From the NCBI RefSeq assembly GCF_004124315.2, contig NZ_CP096889.1, forward strand, positions 1,843,001 through 1,907,000: a DNA stretch of 64,000 nucleotides, given 5' to 3'. A program made the position numbers and the translations under genes. The stretch comes from Bacillus cabrialesii. Its GTDB lineage: Bacteria; Bacillota; Bacilli; Bacillales; Bacillaceae. Of the stretch, positions 16,301 through 30,500 are shown one piece after another (positions within the stretch are counted from its first letter, which is position 1; every line of letters starts with the position of its first letter). Under the pieces are notes generated by a model, which was given only the letters and a program-made list of their open reading frames with translations, made no database searches and was not told where the DNA came from.

Positions 16301-19300
16301 CTATATCGAAATGGCGGAGTGTATGTGGTCATTGGAGGCGCCGGGTACATCGGAGAGGCATGGAGTGAGTACATGATCCGCCGCTACCAGGCGCAAATCG
16401 TTTGGATTGGACGCAGTCAAATCAATGCTGCCATCCAGTCGAAAATAGACCGTCTTTCGGCGTTTGGCCCTAAGCCTTTCTATATCGCAGCCGATGCTGT
16501 CGATAAGCATTCATTGCAGCAGGCTTATGATCAAGTGAAAAAACGCCATCCTCATATTCACGGGATTGTTCACTCTGCGATGGTTTTATTTGAACAAAGC
16601 CTGGAAAATATGACGCTGGAGGAGTTCACCGCCGGACTGGCGGCGAAGATCGATGTCAGTATTCGGATGGCCCAAGTGTTCCATCAGGAGAATGTAGATT
16701 TTGTTTTATTCTTCTCATCGCTTGTAGCCCATATCAAAAATGTCAAGCAAAGCCATTATGCATCTGGATGCGCATTTGCTGATGCGTTTGCTCACCAGCT
16801 TTCCAAAAGCTGGGCTTGCCCTGTTAAAGTGATGAACTGGGGATATTGGGGGAACAGTGAAGCGGCCGAGGATGAACAGTATGTCCAGCTCATGGATCAA
16901 ATCGGCTTAGGTTTAATTGAGCCTGCGGAAGGCATGAAGGCGCTGGAGGTTCTGCTTTCTGGGCCAGTCAGCCAAACGGCTTTCATTCATACGACGAAAC
17001 CAGTCGCAGTCGAGGGCGTGAATCAGAATGAATTCATCTTCCTTTATCCGGAGAACCCTTTAGCAGACGCTGAAAGCCTGAAGGAGCGCCTGCCGAAAAC
17101 AGGACAGTTACAAAGAGTGGCACATGAAGAACTGGACGATCTTCTTTACAGGCTGTTGTTAGGCCAGCTGCAAACGGCCGGGCTGTTTGATGGTCATAGA
17201 TTATCGGTCGAACGGCTTTCGCAATACAAGACTCGTGAATTTTATGAAAAATGGCTGCTGCAAAGCAGTGAATTCCTTCTGCAGCAAGACTATCTTAAGA
17301 AAGATGGAGATTCATTGGTAAGGAAGGACCAAGCAGAGGATATCACGCTGCTTTGGCAAGAATGGGATGATAAAAAAGAAAAATGGCTCAAAGACAGCAA
17401 TACGAAGGCGATGGTTGTTTTAGCGGAGACCATGCTGCAATCATTACCGGATATTTTGACAGGAAAAGTGCCTGCCACAGATATCATGTTCCCGCATTCC
17501 TCAATGGAATTGGTGGAAGGCATTTATAAGCATAATCAAGTCGCAGACTATTTTAATAAAGTGCTTGCCGATACATTAATAGCTTATCTGAATGAGCGGC
17601 TGAAGCATGATCCTGAGGCATCGATTCGCATTATGGAAATAGGCGCAGGCACAGGCGGCACGAGTGCCGGAATCTTTGAAAAACTGAAACCATATCAAAA
17701 GTACATCAAAGAATACTGCTATACAGATCTGTCGAAAGCATTTTTGCTGCATGCAGAAAAGGAGTATGGGGCGGAAAATCCGTACCTGACGTATCAGCTA
17801 TTTGACGTGGAAAAACCGATTGACCAGCAGGAAATCGAGGCTGGCGGCTATGATGTCGTCATTGCGGCGAATGTTCTTCACGCGACAAAAAATATCCGTC
17901 AAACCCTGCGGCATACAAAAGCAGTGATGAAAACCAACGGAATGCTGCTGCTGAATGAAATGGCGGGAAACAGTCTGTTCCCTCATATCACCTTTGGTCT
18001 TTTGGAAGGCTGGTGGCTGTATGAAGATCCTGCAGTGCGGATTCCCGGCTGCCCAGGCTTATATCCTGAAAGCTGGAAAGCGGCACTTGAAAGCGAAGGC
18101 TTTGAATCTGTCTTTTTCCCGGCCGAAGCGGCCCATGATCTCAGTCACCAAATTGTCGCAGCCTCAAGCAACGGGCTGGTTCGCCGTATGATGAAAAATC
18201 TGAGCTTGCCGGAGAAGGATGCTTCACAAGCGGCTAATAAGGAGCCAGCCTACGTTCATACCATAGATTCGGAGAAAGCTGGACAATCAAATCATGCTCT
18301 CCTCAGAGAAAAAAGCACAGAATATATGAAAAAACTAATCGGAGAAACATTGAAAATCCCTGCAGGTAAAATTGATTCATCTGAGCAGCTTGAAAAGTAC
18401 GGTATTGATTCTATCGTCGTTGTCCAGCTGACGAATACATTGCGTAAGGAATTTGACCATGTAAGCAGCACTCTATTTTTTGAGTATCAGACCATTGACG
18501 CGTTAGTGGAGCATTTAATCAAAACAAAAGCTGAAGCGCTGATGAAACTGACAGGTCTTGACCGTCATGTCCAACAACAGACACCGGCCGCAAGCAAGAA
18601 TGAATCTTCACAGAAGCCTGAACGGGCCGCTGCAAGAAAGCGGCGCTATCGCAAGCTTGGCTTCAGCGGGGAAAAAGAAACGCCGACACTCGCTCTTGCC
18701 AGCCGTGACGTTGCCATTATCGGCATTTCCGGACGCTATCCTCAGGCGGAAACAGCAGAAGACTTTTGGAACAACCTAAAAGAAGGAAAAAATTGCATAG
18801 AGGAAATTCCGAAAGAACGCTGGGATTGGAGAGCCTATTACGATAAAGAAAAAGGAAAAGAAGGGTCGATTTATACAAAATGGGGCGGATTTATCAAGGA
18901 TATGGACAAGTTTGACCCATTGTTCTTTCAGATTTCGCCGCTCGAAGCAGAAAGAATGGACCCTCAGGAGCGATTATTTCTGCAAACCGCTTATGCAAGT
19001 ATAGAAGATGCCGGATACACGCCTGATACGCTTTGTTCAAGCAGAAAAATCGGTGTCTTTGCCGGAGTCATGAACAAAAATTATCCGACCGGCTATGGCT
19101 ATTGGTCTATCGCCAACAGGATATCCTATTTGCTGAATTTCCAAGGCCCGAGTCTGGCAGTCGATACCGCGTGTTCATCCTCTCTGACAGCGATTCATTT
19201 AGCGCTGGAAAGCATTTATAGCGGATCAAGTGATTGTGCCATTGCCGGAGGGGTCAATGTAGTTGTCGATCCGGTTCACTATCAGAACTTATCTGTCATG

Positions 19301-22300
19301 AATATGCTCTCTGCTAGTGATACATGTAAATCATTCGGCGATGACGCAGATGGGTTTGTCGACGGAGAAGGCGTAGGAGCCATTGTATTAAAGCCGCTAA
19401 AGAAAGCAATAGCGGACGGCGACCATATTTACGGTGTGATAAAGGCCAGCGCAATTAACAGCGGAGGAAAAACAAATGGATACACCGTTCCAAATCCTCA
19501 CGCACAGGCTCAGGTCATTAAAGAAGCGATTGAGCGTGCCGACATTCCTGCCAGAACCATCAGCTATCTGGAGGCGCACGGAACAGGCACCGCATTGGGA
19601 GATCCGATTGAGATAGCGGGATTAACAAAAGCGTTTGAGGAAGATACGCAAGAGAAGCAGTTTTGCGCGATCGGATCCAGCAAATCCAATATCGGCCATT
19701 GTGAAAGTGCGGCCGGAATCGCTGGACTGACAAAAATACTTTTTCAGTTTAAATACGGACAAATTGCGCCATCGCTGCATGCTCAGCGATTGAATCCAAA
19801 CATTGAATTCAGCCATACGCCGTTTGTCGTTCAGCAGCAGCTTGGTGAATGGAAACGCCCGGTCATTGACGGGCAGGAGGTGCCGAGACGCGCCGGATTG
19901 AGCAGTTTTGGCGCCGGTGGGTCCAATGCCCATATGATCCTGGAAGAATATATTCCGAGAACGGAAGTGCAAACTCCTGAAGCTCATCCACCTGCGCTGA
20001 TTGTGCTGTCAGCGAAAAACAGGGAACGGCTTCAAGAAAAAGCAGAACAGCTGCTCACAGCCGTTCAAGAAAAAAGGTACAGTGAAACAGATCTGATCAG
20101 GATTGCCTATACCTTACAAACCGGCCGTGAAGCAATGGAGGAACGGCTAGGCTTTATAGCGGAATCAGTAGAGGATCTTGAGAGAAAGCTGAACGATTTT
20201 ATTGAAAATAAAGCAGACAGCCTGTACATGGATCGCATTGATCAAAACAAAAAAGCGTTAGCGGTCTTATCGACTGATGAAGATACGGAAAAAATTATAG
20301 AAGCATGGATAAGCAAAGGGAAATACACGAAACTGCTGGATCTTTGGGTGAAAGGCTTGTCTTTTGACTGGGGTAAGCTCTACGGAATCCAAACGCCTGT
20401 CCGGATCAGTCTTCCGGCATATCCCTTTGCAAAAGAGTGTTACTGGGCACCAGGCCCGGAAAAGGCCCCGGCGCCTTTAGAACAGCATCATGAACAGCAA
20501 GCAGAGGAACTTTTCGAGGTGATGACGTTTCAGGAAGTGTGGAAAGAAGAAACGGCAACTCTCACATCGAAACGTTTCAAAACGCTCATCTGTTTTCTGA
20601 CCGATAGTGAAAAACAAGCCGCATTCGCTTCATCTGTGAAAAACATAGATCAAGACACCAAGGTCATTTTTATTTCGCAAGGCGAGGTGTACAGCAAACA
20701 GTCTCCATACAGCTATCAGATAGTGCGGCAAGAACCCGTCACTTTTGAAAAAGCTTTCCAAAGCATTCAGCAAGAACATGGAGAGCCAGATGCAATCCTC
20801 TATATGTGGCCTGCGGAAGACGCAAGCTATATAAAGGACTATTCCTGTATTGTCTATCTATTACAAGGTATGTCCGCGGCAAAGCTTCATCCTTCACGGC
20901 TGCTGCTGGCGGGACGTTTTGAAAATGGTCTTGACCGGAGCTATTTGGAATCATGGATTGGCTTCGAACGTTCACTCGGGCTTGTCCTTCCGCACACTAA
21001 AGTGACTGGAATCTTTCAGCCGGCAGAACAAGAATCGATGGATGATTGGACACGTAAGATGTGGACGGAATTACAGGCTTCAACAGAACAAACCGTTTTG
21101 TATCAAAATGGGAAACGATATGTAAGTCACATAGAACAGACAACGATACAACCCAACAACAGCAAATTAAAGTCTGGCGGGACTTACCTGATTACAGGCG
21201 GTTTAGGAGGGCTCGGTTATTTATTCGCCAAGCATTTGGCTAAACACTATGCCGCAAACCTTATTTTGACAGGGCGGTCGCCTTTCAATGACGAAAAGCA
21301 AAAGAAAATCAAAGAATTAAAGGATCTAGGCGGCGAAGCCATGTATGCAGAAGCAGATGTCTCTGATCCTATCGCAATGGGAGACTGCGTGAAGCGGGGG
21401 AAAGACCGATTCGGTGCCATTAATGGCGTCATACATGCAGCCGGAATCGAAAGCGATTCAGCTATTTTCGAAAAAGAGATTGATAGCTTCCAGCGCATCA
21501 TTGAACCGAAAATCAACGGTACGATCGCGCTTGATGAATGGCTGAAAAATGAAACCCTTGATTTTATCTGTTATTTTTCTTCTTCTTCTGCGATTTTGGG
21601 GGATTTTGGCTGTTGTGATTATGCGATCGGAAATCGGTTCCAGATGGCGTACGCACAATACAGAAATGAGCTTCATAGCGGCAGTGCGTTTGTCATCAAC
21701 TGGCCTGTATGGAAAGATGGCGGAATGAAGATCGGTAATGAAGAAACAACCGATATGTACCTGAAATCAAGCGGCCAGCGCTTCTTGGAAGCGGATGAAG
21801 GCATTCGTATATTTGAACACATCCTGTCTCAGGACGATGCTCAGCATCTCGTGATTGCCGGCCAATCCAGCCGGGTCAGCCGCTTTTTAGGAATGACTGA
21901 ACCAGCTATTCAGGAACCAACCATTCAAGAGTCTGCTGCACAAGAAAAAAGGGGCGACATCAAAACGCTAAGCGTTGAAAAGCGTTTAGAACACGATCTG
22001 AAAGAGCATATTCACACATTGCTTAAGATCTCAAAGGACAAGCTGAATTTGAATAAAAATTGGGCCGACTTCGGATTTGATTCGATCTATTTGGCTAAAT
22101 TCTCGAACGTGCTATCAAAACATTTCAACATTGAAGTGACACCGGCTTTATTTTTTGGCTATTCGACTTTACAGGAATTGATCGGCTTCTTCTTAACGGA
22201 TCACAAAGAGCTGATTGAAGCATTTTACCGGGATGATGTACTTGAGGCGCAAAAACTCCCTGAAGCTGATGCGGAAATTCCTGCAGCTCCCGCATCAGAT

Positions 22301-24524
22301 CCCGATAAAAAAAGCGTCCGGCAGCATTACGCCGAGCCTATCGCTATTATCGGCATGAGCGGCAGGTTTCCTCAAGCTGATTCGGTCCACGAGCTGTGGG
22401 ATAATCTGCAAAACGGGAAAGATTGTATCTCTGAGATTCCGAAAGAACGCTTGGATTTGGGGGGAGCTAATAGAGATTCAGAAAAAGCAGTGCCGAGATG
22501 GGGCGCATTTTTGAAGGACATCGACCGGTTTGATCCGCTGTTTTTTCAAATATCGCCTAAAGAAGCTCAAAGCATGGACCCGCGCCAACGCATTTTTCTG
22601 GAGGAAGCATGGCACACATTTGAAGACGCCGGCTATATGGGACATCGAATAAAAGGAAAATCCTGTGGTGTTTACGTAGGTGTGGAAGAAGGGGAATATG
22701 CGCATTTAACCGGAGATACGGATTACATTAACGGAACGCAAAACGCCACTTTATCTGCGCGAATCGCATATGCATTAGATTTAAAAGGGCCTAATATGGC
22801 GTTGACTGCGGCATGTTCATCTGGACTTGTGGCGATTCATCAGGCGTGTTCAGCCCTGCGCCAGGGAGATTGTGAAATGGCTTTAGCCGGCGGCGTCAGC
22901 CTGAATATTTCTCAAATGTCTTTTGAGGCGCTGACTAGAGCCGAAATGCTTTCTCCGAACGGACAATGCAAAGTATTTGACCAGGCTGCCAACGGTTTGG
23001 TGCCAGGTGAAGGAGTGGCTGCTGTTCTCCTGAAACCACTATCAAAGGCCATTGCAGATAATGATCACATTTATGGCTGCATAAAGGCCAGCGGTGTGAA
23101 TTACGATGGCAAGACCAATGGCATTACGGCGCCAAATCCTTTCAGCCAAGCGGAATTAATTGAAAGTATTTATGAAAAAAATGAAATCAATCCGCTTGAT
23201 ATCCAATATGTGATGGCGCACAGTACCGGCTCAAATCTTGGAGATCCGCTTGAGGTTCAAGCGTTAACGAGCGTGTTCAGCAAATATACGAAGCAGAAGC
23301 AATTCTGCATGATCAGCTCGATCAAACCCTTAATCGGACACACATTTGCAGCATCAGGGGTGGTTGCTTTAATCAGTATGCTGATGGCAATGAAACATCA
23401 GACCATACCGGCTACTCATCATTGTGAATCGGACAATCCGTATATCCAGTTTAAAGATAGTCCGTTTGTGCTTTGCAAAGAGAATCGTCCGTGGATCAGA
23501 AAAAATCAGAAGCCGAGGATGGGAACCATCAGCACGACAGGAATCAGCGGCACCAATGCGCATGCAGTCATTGAAGAATACATCCCAGAGAAGCAGCCGT
23601 CCACACTGCGGCATAAAGATTCAGCTCAGGTCATCGTGCTTTCAGCCCAAAATGACGATCGGCTTCAGGCTGCTGTCAGGAACATGATTGTGTATCTTGA
23701 GCAGAATCAAAACCTTTCTATGCCTGATGTTGCATATACGCTTCAGTCGGGGAGAAAAGCCATGGAAACAAGGCTCGCGATCGTTGTAAACAATCAGGAG
23801 CAATTGATGCGAAAATTGAAGGAATATGCGGAAGCGATGAAGAATGGTGGGGTATCAGGCCAACAGGCAGCTCTTTATACAGGAGATGCGGAAGGAATGT
23901 TAGAGGAACAAGATGAAGCGTTCCTGCAAGCCCTCGTAAAAGAAAGAAATCTGGAAAACATTGCGGAGTGTTGGGCGAAAGGATATCAAATCCCTTGGGA
24001 ACTTCTTCATGAAGGTGACGACGTTAGGATGATATCTTTACCCGGCTATCCATTTGCAAGGGAGCGGTATTGGGTTTCATCAGGCAATAAACAATCAGAG
24101 GCCATTAAACCGCACATACAAGACAGGAAAACAGAGATTGAAGAGCCGAATGGAGAAACACATATTCAAAAGATTATTGTTCAATTTTTAGCACGAGAGT
24201 TGGGCATATCTGAGGATCGAATCAATTTCAACAGAAACTTTCTGGAATACGGGATGGATTCAATTCTTGGCCGAAAACTGATGCGTCATATCGAAAAAAC
24301 CACTCAGATGAGAATGACCGGCCGAGAAATTCTTGAATGTCAGACTGTCCAAGCTCTTTCTGCTCATTTGGCGTTGAAAGCGGAAAGACACAATCAAAGC
24401 GCGGGATCACATCAAACAAAGGGCACGTATACAGACGAGCAAATCATCGGATTGATGCAAGAGGTGGCGCAAGGGAAATTGGATTTTAAGAGTGTGCAAA
24501 ACATCATAGAAGGGAGTAAATCGT

Positions 24525-27500
24525 ATGAATCATAAAGAACTTCTCGATGCCTTCAGATCAGGAGAATTAACCATTTCTGAGGTGGAAAAACAGCTTCAAG
24601 GCATGAGGCGGCAGTTGAATAGTTCGCTTTCAGAAGGACAAAAAGGGCTGTGGATGCTTCAAAAAATGTCTCCTGATATGAGTGCTTATCATATTCCTTT
24701 ATGCTTTCGCATCAGCAAACCATTACATGCAGAGACGTTCAAGAAAGCCCTTCTGTTTGTACAGAAACAATATCCTGTTTTAACCAGTGTGGTTCAAGAA
24801 GAGAATGGCATTCCATTTCAAACGGTTCAGTCATCAGAGGCTCTTTATGTTGAAGAAGAGGATATATCAGCAATGGAATCAGCAGAGATATTGCCTTTTC
24901 TAAAAGAAAAAGCAAAAAAACCATTTCATTTGGAAGCTGGCCCGTTATGGCGCACACATCTTTTTCATCGGTCAAAAGAAGAATGCATTATACTCATCAC
25001 GATTCACCATATCATATTTGACGGTGTGTCGATGCTGACATTGATATCTGCTCTTTTCGAGGCGTATCAACAATTGCTGAATGGGATTGAACCTGTATCG
25101 CAGCCGCTAACAGCTGATTATAACGACTTTGTCGAATGGGAAACCCGGATGCTGAATGGCAGAGAAGGGGAAGAGCATCTCGCTTACTGGAAAGAACAGT
25201 TATCTGGGAATCTGCCAGTTCTTGATCTTCCAGCTGACCGTCCGCGGTCTTCAGCACGAAAATTCAAGGGGCAAGCTTATAAAAGCTTGCTCCCTCATCA
25301 CCTGAGAAATCAAATCAAGGCGTTTGCCCGCACCCATCATGTGAATGAATCAGTTGTATTTCTATCAATTTACAAGGCACTGCTGCATCACTACACAAAA
25401 CAAGAGGATATCATTGTCGGCGTTCCGACAATGGGACGGCATGAAGAGAGCTTTGAAACCCTTATCGGTTACTTTATCAACATGATGGCTGTTCGGAGCA
25501 AAAATATCGGAACACAGGCATTTACAGCATTTATTCGGGAGCTGCAGCTGACAATGGCTGACGGTCTGGACCATGCGGCATATCCGTTCCCGGCATTGGT
25601 AAGAGAGCTGAAAGTAGACCGCTCGGCATCGGATTCGCCGGTTTTTCAAACAGCCTTTCTGTATCAAAACTTCTTTCAGACCACAGGCTTGCAAAAAGTG
25701 CTCGAACCATTTCAAACGCTTGGCATTGAATATATTGAGGATATTCGGCAAGAGGGAGAATTTGAGCTGGCACTCGAAATATACGAGCAAGAAAATGAAA
25801 CAGTGCTTCATCTTTTGTACAACCCTGATCTATACGAATTGTCCTCTATTGAAAACATGATGGAGAACTATATAAAGCTTGCGCAACACATCATTGATGA
25901 TCCGTCCTTGTCACTTGAAACCTACTCTTTAAAGTTACATCAAGAACAAAACAGTTTGCTAAAACAATGGAATGCGACAGAGACAAGCATGCCAAATGAC
26001 AAGTGTATACATGAAATATTTGAGGAAAAAGCGAAACAAACCCCGGATGCCGTTGCTGTGATTTTTGAAGACAGGTCTCTTACATATAAAGAAGTAGATG
26101 AAAAAAGCACATCTGTGGCAATCTATCTTCAACATCAGGGGATTGGACCGGAACACCCCGTTGGAATTTGTGCAGAGCGTTCGTTTGATATGATCATCGG
26201 GATTTTAGGAATACTGAAAGCCGGCGGAGCGTATGTGCCATTAGATCCAAGCTTCCCGCAAGAACGGTTGGAGTACATGCTCAAAGACAGCCAGGCGTCC
26301 ATTGTTCTGACCCAATCTCCTGTTCATCATAGGATCAGCGAATTAACTGGCAGCCGCGTAAAAGCAATCAATATCGATTTGGCTTGTCGAAACGGCTATA
26401 CAGATCAGCAAAGCAGCGATTTAAAGCGGGAGGTAAAACCGGAGCACCTCGCTTATATCATTTACACATCAGGAAGCACCGGACAGCCTAAAGGGGTTAT
26501 GGTAGAGCATCGGAGCATTATGAATACCCTGAATTTTCTTGAATCTCACTATCCCGTGACTGCTGAGGATGCATATTTATTGAAGACAAACTATGTGTTC
26601 GATGTATCGCTCTCAGAATTATTCGGATGGTTTATCGGAAACGGCCGTCTTGTCATTCTTCCGCCTAATGGAGAGAAATCACCGCAGCTGTGTATGGATT
26701 ATATTGAAAGATATCAAGTGACCCACATTAATTTTGTGCCGGCTATGCTGAATGTTTTTCTAGAAACCGCGAAAGACAACGAGCAGTTAACAGATCATGG
26801 ACCGCTCAAGTATATGATGGTTGCGGGTGAAGCCTTCCCTAAAGAATTGGTGAAAAAAGCGGTATCGCTTTTTAAAAACTGCCGTGTCGAAAATATTTAC
26901 GGACCTACGGAAGCCTCAATTTACGCTGCGTATTTCGGATGCGGAAAAGGGGACATCGCAAGTCATCATACACCGATTGGAAGGCCTGTCTCCAACGTGA
27001 AAATTTATATTGTGGATCAGTATTTGAAGCCTGTCCCAATCGGAAAGCCTGGCGAGCTTTGCATCGCAGGCGCCGGTTTGGCAAGAGGCTACTATAATAA
27101 GCCTGGCCTTACGGCTGAAAAATTTATTGATAATCCGTTTGAACCGGGGACCAAGCTTTATAAATCGGGGGATTCAGCGAGATGGCTTCCTGACGGCAAC
27201 ATAGAATATTTAGGACGGATTGACAGCCAAGTCAAAATTCGCGGTTTTCGCGTCGAGCTTGGGGCAATCGAAACCAAGCTGAGTGAATATCCAGGTATTT
27301 TAGATCAAGCGGTTGTGGTGAAGCAGCTGGACGGCCATCGACAGCTCGCTGCTTATTATACAGAGGAAAGCGGGCATTCCCCAGCAGCTCCAAAAGACTT
27401 GCGCCGCTATCTAAAATCGAGTCTGCCGGAATATATGATACCTTCACACTTTATCCGTTTAGATGAGCTGCCGCTATCGCCCAGCGGAAAAGTGAACCGT

Positions 27501-30500
27501 AAAGAACTTGAAAACCGCGAGATCGTTTTGAATAGAAAGAAACCAAATCACTCGCAGTTAACGGAAATAGAGGATCGGGTGCTTCGCATTTGGGAGGAAA
27601 CGCTCAAGGTCAGCGGCTTTGGGCCGGAAGACGGATTTTTCGATGCAGGCGGTGATTCGCTTCTAGCTGTAGCCGTGGCTGAACGAATCAAAAAAGAATT
27701 GGATTGTGAATTTAGTGTTACTGAGCTGTTCGAGTATTCCACGATCCGAGCAGTTAGCCAATATATTTTGGAGATGAAAAACTCAGACGAAGTCATGACT
27801 CAGGGCGAAGACAATCATGATCTCAAAAAAGATGGAACATACAAGCGCCAGTCGATTCCTCCTTATTTTGACGATAGTATTGCGATTGTGGGGATATCCT
27901 GCCAGTTTCCGGGTGCGAAAAATCATCATGATTTTTGGAATCATATCAAGGAAGGCAAAGAAAGCATTCAGTTTTTCTCTGAAGAAGAGCTTCGTGAAAA
28001 CGGAGTTCCGGAAGAATTGATTCAGCATCCTGACTACGTGCCTGTGCAATCTGCGATCGAGGGGAAAGACTTATTCGACCCCGGTTTCTTTCAAATTTCT
28101 CCGAAAGATGCTGAGTATATGGACCCTCAGCTTCGCCTCTTATTGCTGCATTCCTGGAAAGCGATTGAGGATGCAGGATATGTGGCTAAGGAGATTCCGG
28201 GCACAAGTGTATATATGTCTGCAAGCAGCAATTCATACAGATCGTTATTGCCGAAGGAGGCAACTGAAGGGCATGAATCACCGGATGGCTATGTCTCATG
28301 GGTATTAGCGCAAAGCGGAACCATCCCGACGATGATCTCGCATAAGCTCGGGTTAAAGGGGCCAAGCTATTTTGTCCATTCCAACTGCTCTTCATCACTA
28401 GTCGGTTTGTATCAGGCATACAAAAGCCTTACATCTGGTGAATCTCAATATGCGCTTGTCGGAGGCGCAACATTGCACGCGCAATCAGCGATCGGCTATG
28501 TGCACCAAAACGGTTTGAATTTCTCAAGCGACGGACATGTTAAGGCGTTTGATGCTTCGGCTGACGGAATGGCCGGAGGTGAAGGCGTAGCGGTTATCCT
28601 GCTGAAAAAAGCTGTGGATGCCGTAAAAGACGGAGACCATATTTACGCCATTATGCGCGGAATAGGCATCAATAATGATGGGGCGGATAAGGCCGGCTTC
28701 TATGCGCCAAGTGTAAAAGGCCAAACAGAAGTGATACAGCAAGTATTGGATACAGCCGACATCCATCCCGAAACGGTCAGTTATATCGAAGCGCACGGAA
28801 CGGGAACGAAATTAGGCGATCCTATTGAAATGTCTGCTTTAAATAAAGTGTACAAGCAATACACAGACAAAACACAATTTTGCGGAATTGGTTCAGTGAA
28901 AACGAATATCGGCCATTTGGATACAGCTGCGGGGTTAGCCGGATGCATTAAAGTTGCGATGAGCTTATACCATAATGAACTCGCACCAACCATCAATTGC
29001 ACAGAGCCAAATCCGAATATTAACTTTGAAAGCTCTCCTTTTTATGTAGTCCGTGAACGAAAGCCGTTAGAGAAAAGGAAAGATGTCCATCGGGCGGCTC
29101 TGAGCTCATTCGGTCTTGGCGGCACTAACGCCCATGCTATTTTTGAGCAATATGAAGACCTCTCTGATCCGGTGGACGAGAACGAGGGCCATCAGCCTTA
29201 CATCATTCCTGTATCAGCAAAAAATAAGGAACGGCTCCAAGCATATGTGAAGGAATTGCAGGCCTATATCAGTCAAAACGAGCAAGCGCATATCTCTTTA
29301 AGAGATATCGCATACACCTTCCAGGTCGGGCGGGAAGCAATGGACAGCAGGGTCATTTTTATGGCGAACGATCTGAAAGAATGGAAACAGCAGCTTGAAG
29401 CTTTTGTGAATGGAACGCCGATGGCTGAAAGCTGTATTCAAGGAGAAAAAACGAGAATGACATCCGCTGAACAATTGCATGGAAACGCTGAAGCGGAAGA
29501 ACTGGCGGCATCGCAGATATCAAAAAGAGAATTGAAAAAGCTTGCCGAGATGTGGGCAAAAGGCTTTCACGTTAAATGGCGGAGACTTTATCAAAATACG
29601 AAACCGCGCCGCATCAGTCTGCCGACATACCCGTTTGCTGAAGAACGATACTGGCCCGAAAACAGTGCCAGCGAGATGACAACAATTGAACCTTCGCGTT
29701 TGCATCCTTTGGTGCACGATAATACATCCGTTCTGTCAGAGCAGCGGTTCAGCTCCATCTTCACAGGACAAGAGTATTTTATAGCCGAGCATATCATTAA
29801 AGGCATGGCGATTTTGCCGGCGGCGGTCACGCTTGAAATGGCAAGAGCCGCTATAGAACAAGGAATTGGCGGACTGGAGGATCATGAAACTGGAATCAGG
29901 CTGAAAAACGTCGTGTGGGTTCGTCCGGTTGTAGCAGGAGATGAGCCGGTTCAAGTAAACATCGGCCTGTATGATGAAGACGGCGGACACATTCTTTATC
30001 GGATGTATGGTGAGCCGGAATCTGATGATGAAGAACCGGTTCTATATAACCAGGGTATAGCGGAATTGATTCAGGTAAAGCAAGAAAAAGCGCTGGAGCT
30101 TGCTGAGATCAAGAAGCGATGTGATCAAAGCACAATGGACGCTGACTTGTTTTATGAAGGAATGATCGGAGCCGATTACGGCCCTGGTTACAAGAGCGTA
30201 GAGGCCGTATATAAAGGAGACGGCCAGCTGCTTGCCAAATTATCACTGCCGGAATCTGTCTTGCATACGTCAGCCGATTATGTTCTTCACCCAAGTGTAA
30301 TGGATGGGGCGTTACAGGCGGCTGAATATTTGCAAAACGTCGTCAGGGCGGAGCTTTCAGACAGTGAAGACTTTAAGGCGGCGCTGCCGTTTGCTCTGGA
30401 GGAGCTTGAGGTCTTTCGTCCATGCGTTACAGACATGTGGGTTTACGTTCAATTCAACTCGAAAAACAAACCCGGGGATCTGATACAGAAAGTCGATATT

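Larger units (their letters stand above)
11747..24535 (+). pseudogene. pksM: PksM, bacillaene polyketide synthase, interrupted by an in-frame amber codon
   Basis: One reading frame runs through the whole interval apart from a single TAG at codon 545; counted through it the protein would be 4,262 residues, the length I recall for PksM. The start has a good site (GAGAGGAG). Order: DH (H18, D190, completing the KS0 at the end of PksL), ACP (Ser323), KS (about 394-830, Cys569, holding the stop), DH (H1038, D1211), KR (about 1520-1700, GGAGYIG), MT (EIGAGTGG near 1964), ACP (Ser2222), KS (Cys2476), KR (about 3143-3320), ACP (Ser3446), KS (Cys3690), ACP (Ser4172), then a short C-terminal tail resembling a docking segment. 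There is no acyltransferase. The tail overlaps the start of pksN by 11 bases. Codons and domains after the TAG look intact, so the lesion is recent, a sequence error, or read through. Called a pseudogene on that basis only. Confidence 0.85.

Noticed and set aside
13433..24535. Translation restart giving a separate 3,700-residue PksM C-terminal protein
   Set aside because: The ATG is inside the conserved KS core (HGPSMAVDT), and no ribosome binding site stands before it.
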